In this document: piece after piece, positions 36,951-44,944 of the stretch
How the letters are laid out: every line of letters begins with the position of its first letter
Numbering within the stretch: the first letter of the stretch is position 1
Assembly: GCF_000744655.1 (NCBI RefSeq)
Contig: NZ_JQMJ01000004.1
Location: 6,014,001 to 6,078,000 of the forward strand
Length of the DNA: 64,000 nucleotides
Source: Streptacidiphilus rugosus AM-16
GTDB lineage: Bacteria; Actinomycetota; Actinomycetes; Streptomycetales; Streptomycetaceae
Reading direction: 5' to 3'
The notes under the pieces: model-generated
Told to the model about the DNA's origin: nothing
Database searches by the model: none
Seen by the model: the letters and a program-made list of their open reading frames with translations, nothing else
Position numbers and translations under genes: made by a program

Positions 36951-39284
36951 CTACTGGCCGGTGGGGTGGGCCTTGAACCAGCCGATGAAGCCATCGGCCG
37001 GGCTGCCGATGCCCGTCACGTCGTCGAAGCCCTTCGCCGTCGTCAGGCTGCTGTCCTTGTTCTCCAGGAGAAGCAGCGGGTTGCCCTGCTGGTCCGCCGC
37101 CCCGAAGCTCGGCTCGTGGCCGAGCGCACCCGCGCCCGGAACCACGTCGTGGAGGCTGGGCGTGCCGTACTGCTTGTACAGGGCCGGGTTCGCGAAGCCC
37201 AGCGCGCTGCCGCCGGACTGGATCGCCAGGGCCTCGGTCGCGCTGAACAGCGGGCACGCCAGGCTGGTGCCGCCGACCGTCATCTCCTCGTACTTGCCGC
37301 CGCTCAGCCCGAAAGTCACGCCGCCGTCGGAGGCCGGCCGGGACACCGCGGTGCCCACCGTCTGGCCGACGACCAGGCCGGTCAGGCTGTCCGCCTCCAT
37401 CGACACGTCGGGCAGCACCCGCTGCGGCTGGCTCCCGCCCGACGAGAGCGCGCTCGGCACCACGCCCTTCTGGTACCACGGCTGGGAGAAGACCTGACTG
37501 GCCCCGCCGCCGCCGCCGGCGTCGAACGTCCCCTGCGAGGACCAGCCGCCGCCGCTCTGCTTGTAGATCATCGTCCCCCAGCCGGTCTCCCACTGGTAGT
37601 GACCGGCCGCGTCCAGGCCCAGCGTGGTCCCGCCCACGCCGGTCACGAAGGCGTCCGACGCGGGGTAGCTGGCCGCGGGGGTGTCCGAGTGCGGCTGCTT
37701 GGTGAGGGTGTAGTCGCCCTGGTCGCCCGTCGAGAAGTTGAAGTTGATCCCCTCGACCGCGCCCTGCTCGAAGATCTGCCGGCCGGCCTGGAAGTCGGCG
37801 CTGTCGGTCGACGCCTCGGTGCCGCCCCAGGAGTTGGAGACGATGTCGGCGCTGTGGGTCGAGACGATCTTCTGGAAGGCCCGGAAGAACTCCGAGTCGT
37901 CCGGCGACTGGACGCCGTAGTAGACGATCTTCGCCGCGGGCGCGAGCGCGTGCACCGCCTCGATGTCGAGCGTCTCCTCGCCCCACCAGCCGCTGGCGTC
38001 GCTCGCGGAGGAGCGGGACGGGTCGTAGGACTTCGGCACGTCCTGGACCAGCTGGCCGGACTGCAGCTCGGGCAGGCCCATCGAGCGCGACCAGGCGTTG
38101 ACGTCGGCCTCGATGGTCGGCGAGGCGTAGGCGTCGACGACAGCGATGGTGACGTTCTGTCCGTTCATCCCGCTGGCCTCGGCGCCGTACGCGGTGCGCA
38201 GCTGCTTCGCGGTGTAGCCGCACAGCATCTGCTGCGGCACCCCGTCGGGGCCGGCCGGCAGCGGCGTGGCGCGCTGGCCGTAGTAGCTGCTGCAGTCCGC
38301 GCTGCCGGCGTGCAGCAGGTGCGGCTTGGAGACCGGGCTGGAGGTGGTCAGACCGGAGACCGCCGACACGTAGCTGCCGATGTTCGCGGGGTACTGCGGC
38401 TGCGAGGTCGGCGCGATGTCGACCCGGCCGTCGTGCCGGAAGCGGTGGATGTGGACCTTGAGCGTCTGCTCGACCTTGCCGATGGTGGTGGAGACCACGA
38501 TCGACTGCGAGTCCTGGTTGAGGATCTGCATCCCGGCCTGCTGCACCCAGGCGGTGACGGCCGCCCCGGCGCCCTGGCCGGAGGCGTAGGTCGTACCGAA
38601 CGCGTCCGGGGTGAGGAACTTGTGGTAGTTCGGGTCGCCGGGGGTGCCGACGGCGACCGCGTAGGCGTCCAGGTTCTGCGGCTTGGCCTTGGCGAACCAG
38701 ACCGTACCGGTGACGACGGTGCGCGGGTTGGCCGAGCCGATGTCGTTGGCCGCGACCGCCCAGGCCGGAGCCGACCAGGAGGTCTGGCTCTGGAAGGCCA
38801 TGGTCCCGTCGTTGCTGGCGCTGTTGCCGCCGCCACCGCCCTTGGCGCCGGAGCCGTGGTTGGCGATCGCGACGCCGGTGACCACCACGGCGAGCGCGAC
38901 CAGGGCGCCGCCGACCACCAGCCCGCGCCGACGCCGCGGCGGCTTTCCCGGCCCGCCGGGGCCCATCGGACCGCCGGGGCCGCCGCCGTAGGGCGGCTGC
39001 TGCGGCGGACGCGGCGGCGCGCCGTACGGCGGCTGCTGCGGATACCCCTGCGGCGGACGCGGTGGTCCGCCGTAGGGCGGTTGCTGCGGAGGCTGCTGCG
39101 GGTACCCGGGCGGCGCGCCGTACGGCGGCCGGGGCGGCTGCTGCGGAGGCGGCTGCGGCGGGTAGCCCTGCGGCGGCTGCTGCGGATAGGGCTGTGGCTG
39201 CTGCGGCTGACCGCCGTAGGGGTTCTGTGGAGGGTAGCCACGCGGCGGCTGCTGCGGGTTCTGCCCGTACGGCGGGTAACTCAC
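36951..39284 (-). CDS. Membrane-anchored sedolisin (S53-family serine-carboxyl peptidase)
   Basis: A 777-aa protein. A cytoplasmic Tyr/Pro/Gln-rich region (about 1-125, YPQQPPQGYPP-type repeats) is followed by one membrane helix (RGLVVGGALVALAVVVTG), a propeptide domain with IHRFRHDGRVD, then the S53 catalytic domain: Glu/Asp in WWGEETLDIEAVHA, the Asp in VSNSWGG vicinity, and Ser in GGTSLACPLFSA. Sedolisins act at acid pH outside the cell. The GTG at 39284 (family-like SYPPYG start) is preferred to an earlier GTG at 39314. Its acid optimum is a family property; no substrate is suggested. Confidence 0.88.
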   Translation of the reverse strand: MSYPPYGQNPQQPPRGYPPQNPYGGQPQQPQPYPQQPPQGYPPQPPPQQPPRPPYGAPPGYPQQPPQQPPYGGPPRPPQGYPQQPPYGAPPRPPQQPPYGGGPGGPMGPGGPGKPPRRRRGLVVGGALVALAVVVTGVAIANHGSGAKGGGGGNSASNDGTMAFQSQTSWSAPAWAVAANDIGSANPRTVVTGTVWFAKAKPQNLDAYAVAVGTPGDPNYHKFLTPDAFGTTYASGQGAGAAVTAWVQQAGMQILNQDSQSIVVSTTIGKVEQTLKVHIHRFRHDGRVDIAPTSQPQYPANIGSYVSAVSGLTTSSPVSKPHLLHAGSADCSSYYGQRATPLPAGPDGVPQQMLCGYTAKQLRTAYGAEASGMNGQNVTIAVVDAYASPTIEADVNAWSRSMGLPELQSGQLVQDVPKSYDPSRSSASDASGWWGEETLDIEAVHALAPAAKIVYYGVQSPDDSEFFRAFQKIVSTHSADIVSNSWGGTEASTDSADFQAGRQIFEQGAVEGINFNFSTGDQGDYTLTKQPHSDTPAASYPASDAFVTGVGGTTLGLDAAGHYQWETGWGTMIYKQSGGGWSSQGTFDAGGGGGASQVFSQPWYQKGVVPSALSSGGSQPQRVLPDVSMEADSLTGLVVGQTVGTAVSRPASDGGVTFGLSGGKYEEMTVGGTSLACPLFSATEALAIQSGGSALGFANPALYKQYGTPSLHDVVPGAGALGHEPSFGAADQQGNPLLLLENKDSSLTTAKGFDDVTGIGSPADGFIGWFKAHPTGQ

Positions 39285-39449
39285 GCTGGACCTGTCCTCG
39301 TCGATGGGAACCACCGGGAGCGCCGGCCGTGCTGTGGTTTCGGCGCGCGAGCCCCCGGTGATCCTCTTTGCTTCGCACGCCCGTGCGGCATCGTAGCGGT
39401 GAGCGGGCGTCAGGTGTCCAACGAGAGAGTGGACCGGCGGGTGTGCGGA

Positions 39450-41405
39450 TCAGCCGATCGGGCGGTGCACGTTCGGTCGTTTCGCAGGTCCCGGCGTCGT
39501 GTCCGCGATCCACGGACCCTCCCCCGACGGGTCCAACACGCCCTCCTCCAACCAGGTGTAACGTCCCGCCAGCACACCCTTGCTGATCGTTCGGTCGTCG
39601 CGATCGGTATTGGTCCAGAGCCGGTCGAACAACTCCTCGGTCCGGATCCGCGCCTGCTTGCAGAAGGTGTCCGCCAGCTCGTACGCCCCCTCCCCGGTCT
39701 GCGCGCCCTCCTTCGTCCGCAGCATCTCCGCGCGCACGCAGACCGCGCTCATCGCGAACAACTCGGCGCCGATGTCGACGATCCGGGCCAGGAAGCCCTG
39801 CTTGGTCTCCATCCGGCCCTGCCAGCGCGACATGGCGTAGAAGGTCGACCGCGCCAACTTCCGTGCGCTGCGCTCGACGTAGCGCAGATGCCCGGAGAGG
39901 TCACGGCACCCGGCCGGGTGGAACTCGCGGTAGGAGGTCGGCACCTGGCCCGGTCCCGCGACCAGCTTCGGCAGCCAACCGGCGTAGAACGCCCCGGCCT
40001 TGGCGGCGGCCCGGCCCTTGCGCCGCAGGTCCGCCTCCGGCTCGATCAGGTCACCCGCCACCTTCAGGTGCGCGTCGACGGCCTCACGGGCGATCAGCAG
40101 ATGCATGATCTCGGTCGAGCCCTCGAAGATCCGGTTGATCCGCAGGTCGCGCAGCACCTGCTCGGTAGGGACCGCCCGCTCTCCGCGCGCGGCCAGCGAG
40201 GCCGCCGTCTCGAAGCCGCGGCCGCCGCGGATCTGCACCAGCTCGTCGGCCATCAGCCAGCCCATCTCCGAGCCGTAGAGCTTGGCCAGCGCCGCCTCGA
40301 TGCGGATGTCGTTGCGCTCCTCGTCGGCCATCTGACCGGAGAGCTCAAGCACCGCCTCCAGTGCGAAGGTCGTCGCCGCGATGAAGGAGATCTTCGTCGC
40401 GACCGCCTCGTGCCCGGCGATCGGCTTGCCCCACTGCTCCCTGGCCGCCGACCACTCGCGGGCGATCTTCAGGCACCACTTGCCCGCGCCGACGCACATC
40501 GCGGGCAGCGAGAGCCGACCGGTGTTCAGCGTGGTCAGTGCGATCTTGAGGCCCTCCCCCTCCCGCCCGATCCGGTTCTCCGCGGGGACGCGGACGCCGT
40601 CGAAGCGGGTCACCCCGTTCTCGATGCCGCGCAGGCCCATGAACGCGTTCCGGTTCTCCACGGTCACGCCCGCCGAGGACGCCTCCACCACGAAGGCGGT
40701 GATCCCGCCCCGGTGGCCCTCCGTCTTCGGCACCCGCGCCATCACCACCAGGAGGTCCGCCACCACGCCGTTGGTCGTCCAGAGCTTCACGCCGTCCAGG
40801 ACGTACTCGCTGCCGTCCGCACTGGGCGTGGCCGTGGTCGCCAGCCTGGCCGGATCACTGCCGACGTCGGGTTCGGTCAGCAGGAAGGCGGTGATCGAGG
40901 TGGTGGCGCAGCGCGGCAGGAAGGCGCGCTTCTGCTCGGGCGTGCCGAACATCTTGAGCGGCTGCGGCACACCGATCGACTGGTGCGCGGATACGAGCGC
41001 GGCGATCGCCGGACTGACGCTGCCGATGAGCGCGAGCGCCCGGTTGTAGTGCACCTGGGTGAGACCGAGGCCGCCGTAGTCGCGATCGATCTTCATTCCG
41101 AAGACGCCCAGCTCCTGCAGGCCCTTGACCACCTCGTCGGGGATCTGCGCGTCGCGCTCGATCACCGCACTGTCGATCTTCTTCTCGCAGAAGTCCCGCA
41201 GCCGGGCCAGGAACTCCGCGCCCTCCCGCTCGGCGGCGGCGTCGGGCAGGGGGTGCGGGTGGATCAGGTCCAGACGGAAACGGCCCAGGAACAGTTCCTT
41301 GGCGAAGCTGGGCTTTCGCCAGTCCTGTTCCCGGGCCTCTTCCGCGACGCGACGAGCCTCGCGCTCGGTGACCTTGGGGGCAGCCTGAGGGGCGGAGCCG
41401 GACAT
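39450..41405 (-). CDS. Acyl-CoA dehydrogenase, long (VLCAD-like) type
   Basis: A 651-aa FAD flavoenzyme, longer than the usual 380 aa because of a C-terminal helical extension as in very-long-chain types. FLLTEPDVGSDPA and LDGVKLWTTNG are in the FAD/substrate region, and the catalytic base is the Glu in FEGSTEIMHLL. It oxidises acyl-CoA to enoyl-CoA in fatty-acid beta-oxidation. ATG start with GAGGTGA about 6 nt before. The gene stands alone; no partner beta-oxidation genes adjoin. Confidence 0.93.
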   Translation of the reverse strand: MSGSAPQAAPKVTEREARRVAEEAREQDWRKPSFAKELFLGRFRLDLIHPHPLPDAAAEREGAEFLARLRDFCEKKIDSAVIERDAQIPDEVVKGLQELGVFGMKIDRDYGGLGLTQVHYNRALALIGSVSPAIAALVSAHQSIGVPQPLKMFGTPEQKRAFLPRCATTSITAFLLTEPDVGSDPARLATTATPSADGSEYVLDGVKLWTTNGVVADLLVVMARVPKTEGHRGGITAFVVEASSAGVTVENRNAFMGLRGIENGVTRFDGVRVPAENRIGREGEGLKIALTTLNTGRLSLPAMCVGAGKWCLKIAREWSAAREQWGKPIAGHEAVATKISFIAATTFALEAVLELSGQMADEERNDIRIEAALAKLYGSEMGWLMADELVQIRGGRGFETAASLAARGERAVPTEQVLRDLRINRIFEGSTEIMHLLIAREAVDAHLKVAGDLIEPEADLRRKGRAAAKAGAFYAGWLPKLVAGPGQVPTSYREFHPAGCRDLSGHLRYVERSARKLARSTFYAMSRWQGRMETKQGFLARIVDIGAELFAMSAVCVRAEMLRTKEGAQTGEGAYELADTFCKQARIRTEELFDRLWTNTDRDDRTISKGVLAGRYTWLEEGVLDPSGEGPWIADTTPGPAKRPNVHRPIG

Positions 41406-41500
41406 GGGGCATCACCTCACGGTGGGTTACCTGCCAGTATGCCCCGACCGTACGCTGCGTGCATCCATGGTCACCAGAGGTGAGAGCGGAATGTCCTCCG

Positions 41501-42955
41501 TCAGAGCGCGAGGCCGGTCAGCACCAGCACGCGCTCGTAGGTGTAGTCGGCCATCGCGTAGGCGACGCCCTCGCGGCCGACGCCGGAGTCCTTGACCCCG
41601 CCGTACGGCATCTGGTCGGCGCGGTAGGAGGGCGCGTCGCCGACGATCACGCCGCCGACCTCCAGCTCGCGGTGGGCGCGGAAGGCGAGTTGCACGTCGT
41701 GCGTGAAGACACCCGCCTGCAGACCGAACTTCGAGTCGTTGACGGCGGCGAAGGCCTCGTCCACGCCGTCGACCTTGGTCAGCGTCAGCACCGGACCGAA
41801 GACCTCCTCGGTCGCCAGCGTCACGCCGTCCGGCACGCCGGACACCACGGTCGGCGCGTAGCTGGCGCCCTCGCGCTTACCGCCGGCCAGCAGCTCGGCA
41901 CCCGCGTTCACGGCCTCGTCCACCCAGGACTCGACGCGCTTGGCGGCGTCCTCGCTCACCAGCGGGCCCACGTCGACGGCGTCGTCGACCGGGTCACCGG
42001 TGACCTGCGCGCCGACCTTGGCGACGACCTTCTCCACGAGCCGGTCGTAGACCGACGCGTCGGCGATCACACGCTGCACCGAGATGCAGGACTGACCGCC
42101 CTGGTAGTTCGCGAAGGTCGCGATGCGGGTCGCGGCCCACTCCAGGTCCGCCTCGGAGGACCAGTCGGCGAGCACGACGGCCGCGGCGTTGCCGCCCAGC
42201 TCCAGCGTGACGTGCTTGCGCGGGACCGAGTCGAGGATTGCGTAGCCGACCTTGTCCGAGCCGGTGAACGAGATCACCGGCAGGCGCGGGTCCTGCACCA
42301 GGGCGGGCATGCGGTCGTTCGGAACGGTCAGCACCGACCAGGAGCCGGCCGGCAGGTCGGTCTCGGCCAGGATCTCGCCCAGGACCAGCGCGGAGACGGG
42401 GGTCGCCGGGGCCGGCTTGAGGATGATCGGCGCGCCGACCGCGATCGCCGGGGCGACCTTGTGCGCGACCAGGTTCAGCGGGAAGTTGAACGGCGCGATG
42501 CCGAGCACGACACCGCGGTTGAAGCGCCGCACCAGCGCGAGGCGGCCCGCGCCGCCGGCGTCGGTGTCGAGGCGCTGGCCCTCACCGCTGTTGAAGCGCC
42601 GGGCCTCCTCAGCGGCCCACCGGAACACGCTCACCGCGCGGGCGACCTCGCCGCGGGCCCACTTGATCGGCTTGCCGTTCTCGGCGGTGATCAGCTGCGC
42701 GATCTCCTCGGCGCGCTCGCCCAGTCGCCGGGACACGTGGTCGAGGGCGGCGGCCCGTACGTGCGCGGGCGTGGCGGCGAACTCGTCCTTCACCGCGTAG
42801 GCGGCGGCGACCGCCTCCTCCACCTGCGCGTCACTGGCGACACTCACCCGGGCGACGACGCTGCCGTCGTACGGGTGGTGCACGTCGAGGGTCTCGGGTC
42901 CGGTCTCCTGCCGTCCCGCCAGCCAGAATGCGTAGGTGGTGGTCACCGCGGTCAC
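41501..42955 (-). CDS. NAD(P)-dependent aldehyde dehydrogenase
   Basis: A 484-aa ALDH-superfamily enzyme. The cofactor site has APFNFPLNLVAHK, the general base is the Glu in LELGGNAA, and the catalytic Cys is in NYQGGQSCISVQRV. The likely class is a semialdehyde or phosphonoacetaldehyde/lactaldehyde-type enzyme; the exact aldehyde cannot be read. GTG at 42955 (GGAAAGGGCCG before) is used; a second GTG lies three codons on. The PucR gene is upstream on the same strand, with the palindromic element between them, so this gene could be under PucR control. Confidence 0.9.
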   Translation of the reverse strand: MTAVTTTYAFWLAGRQETGPETLDVHHPYDGSVVARVSVASDAQVEEAVAAAYAVKDEFAATPAHVRAAALDHVSRRLGERAEEIAQLITAENGKPIKWARGEVARAVSVFRWAAEEARRFNSGEGQRLDTDAGGAGRLALVRRFNRGVVLGIAPFNFPLNLVAHKVAPAIAVGAPIILKPAPATPVSALVLGEILAETDLPAGSWSVLTVPNDRMPALVQDPRLPVISFTGSDKVGYAILDSVPRKHVTLELGGNAAAVVLADWSSEADLEWAATRIATFANYQGGQSCISVQRVIADASVYDRLVEKVVAKVGAQVTGDPVDDAVDVGPLVSEDAAKRVESWVDEAVNAGAELLAGGKREGASYAPTVVSGVPDGVTLATEEVFGPVLTLTKVDGVDEAFAAVNDSKFGLQAGVFTHDVQLAFRAHRELEVGGVIVGDAPSYRADQMPYGGVKDSGVGREGVAYAMADYTYERVLVLTGLAL

Positions 42956-43073
42956 CGGCCCTTTCCGTCCTAGTACAGGGGTCTCTACGCGTTCCACGGT
43001 AGGCCGCGGAAGGGCTGTAGCCGTTTGTCCTTCCCGTACGACTTCGGGCACCGCAACTCGACACATCGGCCAC

Positions 43074-43181
43074 CCCAGAGGCGCGGGGAACTGCGCGACA
43101 AGCCACCCACCGAGGTGGAACCCCCAACGAGCAGGGCCATCCGCGCCGGGCGGTTGCTCGCGTAGTTCCTCGCGCCCCCAG
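43074..43181. repeat. Dispersed palindromic intergenic element, copy 2
   Basis: The second copy of the element at 36841-36950. Arms 43081-43104 and 43152-43175 pair in about 19 of 24 positions; the core AACGAGCAGGGCCATCCGC is identical. It sits between the PucR gene stop and the aldehyde dehydrogenase start on the minus strand and may act as a terminator. Confidence 0.75.
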
Positions 43182-43211
43182 GGAGGTGCAACGAGCCCTT
43201 GCGCCGAATGA

Positions 43212-44786
43212 TCAGGTCTCGGCGGAAGCGCGGAGCGCCATCCAGAGCTCCATGCGGACGTCCGTGTCGTCCAGCGAGCGCCCCAGCAGCTCCTCCACCC
43301 GCCGCATCCGATAGCGCAGCGTATGCCGGTGCACGCCGAGATCCGCCGCCGCCGCGTCCCACTGGCCGTGCCGGGAGAGCCATGCGCGCAGGCTCGCCTC
43401 CAGGTCGCCGCGCGACGTGCGGTCGTGCTCGCGCAGCGGTCGCAGCAGGCCGTCGGCGAAGGCCTGGACCGCCTCGTCGCCGAGAAGCGGCAGCAGCGAG
43501 CCCGCGCCGACCTCCTCGTGGTCCACACTGCGTCGCCCGCTCCGCAGCGCGACGGCCAACGCGCGCTCCGCCTCCGCCGCCGCCGCGCCCGCCGCCTCCA
43601 GCGTGGTCGGCGCGGAGACGCCCACCGCGACCGTGTCCAGGTCGGCCGCCAGGTCCGTGCAGACCTGGTGCACCATCCCGCCGTCCACGGCGACCAGCAC
43701 CAGGCGCTCGCCCTCCGGCGCCAGCAGCAGCGGTTCGCCGGTCCGCGCAGCGGCCTGCTCCGCGCGGTCGCCGAGCTCGGCGAGGCCGTCGCCGTCGCCC
43801 TCGGCGACCAGCACCCGGACGGTCCCCTGCGGCAGTCCGCCCAGCAGTGCTCCCGCCACGTCCTTGGCGATCACCGTCTCCCCGGCCAGCACCAGCCGCA
43901 GCAGCGCCGTCCGCATCCGGTCCTCCGCGCTGCGCAGATCGCGCGAACGCTCCAGGGTCAGCGTCAGCAGCGCGACGGCCGCGTTCACCACGTAGCGCTC
44001 CCCCGAGGTCAGCCGGTCCTCCGTGCCGACGGCGAGGAAGCCGCGGGCGCGGCGGTCCGCGCCCAGCGACTGCAGCACCACGTAGTCCTGGGTGCCCTGG
44101 GTGTCGCCCTGGAGCGCCATGCTCGCCGGCGCGGGCCGGCCGCGCAGCCGCTCGACCTCGGGCCGCAGCCGCCCGGCGCGGCGCGCGGCCCAGTCCGGCG
44201 CCACGACCACGGCCGTCCCCGACGCGTCGTACAAGGCGGCCCAGCCCCCGAGCCGGCCGGCCAGCTTCGCGATGACCGCCGTGGTGCCGTCCTTGCCCAG
44301 AGCGGCGCGGGTCAGTTCCTCCTGCGCCTCGAAGCTGGTGGCGACGGCCTTGTACTGCTCGGCCGCGAGCGCGGCGGTGACCGCCTTGCTGATCGCGATG
44401 AACGGCGTGGGCTGCGGCACCTCCAGCAGCGGGAGCCCGCGCTCCGAGGCCGCCTCGACCAGCATGCCCGGCACCTCGTCGTAGCTGAGCCCGACGCCGA
44501 TCCCGAGGCCCGCCACGCCAGCGTCCGCCAGCCGGTGGACGTACTGGCGCAGCTTCTCCTTGCCCTTGCCGAGCTTGAGCCCCGTGGTGAGCAGCAGCTC
44601 GCCGCCCTCCAGATAGGGGACGGGGTCGTCCAGCTCACTGGTGTGCACCCAGCGCACGGGCCGGTCCAGGGACGCCTCGCCGGCCCGGACCACCAGGCCC
44701 AGCCCCGGCATCGCCACCAGGGAGGCGACCGTGACGCTGCTGTGCCGCACCTCGTCCTCGGGGAGCGGCGGCTTCTCTTGAGACAT
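43212..44786 (-). CDS. PucR-family transcriptional regulator
   Basis: A 524-aa regulator. The N-terminal PucR domain has RPVRWVHTSELDDPVPYLEGGELLLTTG, a GGDEF-like middle region follows, and the C-terminal HTH_30 domain reads AAADLGVHRHTLRYRMRRVEELLG. PucR proteins sense purine, amino-acid or polyamine metabolites and act as activators or repressors. ATG start with GAAGGTG before it. The neighbouring aldehyde dehydrogenase and gabT suggest a role in GABA/polyamine use. A second PucR gene begins at 63661 and shares the RPVRWVHxSEL opening. Confidence 0.92.
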   Translation of the reverse strand: MSQEKPPLPEDEVRHSSVTVASLVAMPGLGLVVRAGEASLDRPVRWVHTSELDDPVPYLEGGELLLTTGLKLGKGKEKLRQYVHRLADAGVAGLGIGVGLSYDEVPGMLVEAASERGLPLLEVPQPTPFIAISKAVTAALAAEQYKAVATSFEAQEELTRAALGKDGTTAVIAKLAGRLGGWAALYDASGTAVVVAPDWAARRAGRLRPEVERLRGRPAPASMALQGDTQGTQDYVVLQSLGADRRARGFLAVGTEDRLTSGERYVVNAAVALLTLTLERSRDLRSAEDRMRTALLRLVLAGETVIAKDVAGALLGGLPQGTVRVLVAEGDGDGLAELGDRAEQAAARTGEPLLLAPEGERLVLVAVDGGMVHQVCTDLAADLDTVAVGVSAPTTLEAAGAAAAEAERALAVALRSGRRSVDHEEVGAGSLLPLLGDEAVQAFADGLLRPLREHDRTSRGDLEASLRAWLSRHGQWDAAAADLGVHRHTLRYRMRRVEELLGRSLDDTDVRMELWMALRASAET

Positions 44787-44944
44787 GACACCTTCGGCGG
44801 GCGCAGGCGGCGGACCGCGTCGTTGCGGTCCGAGGGTTGGACGACGCGTCCAAGCCTTCTCCGTCGATTCTGCCTCAGCGGCGCAGCTACTCGCGCGTCA
44901 GCACGATTTCCCGCCACAGGTCCGACACCAGGACACCGGGCAGG

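Noticed and set aside
36966-41483. Long plus-strand open frame opposite the sedolisin and acyl-CoA dehydrogenase genes
   Set aside because: It mirrors two well-supported minus-strand enzymes; the product is compositionally biased without motifs.
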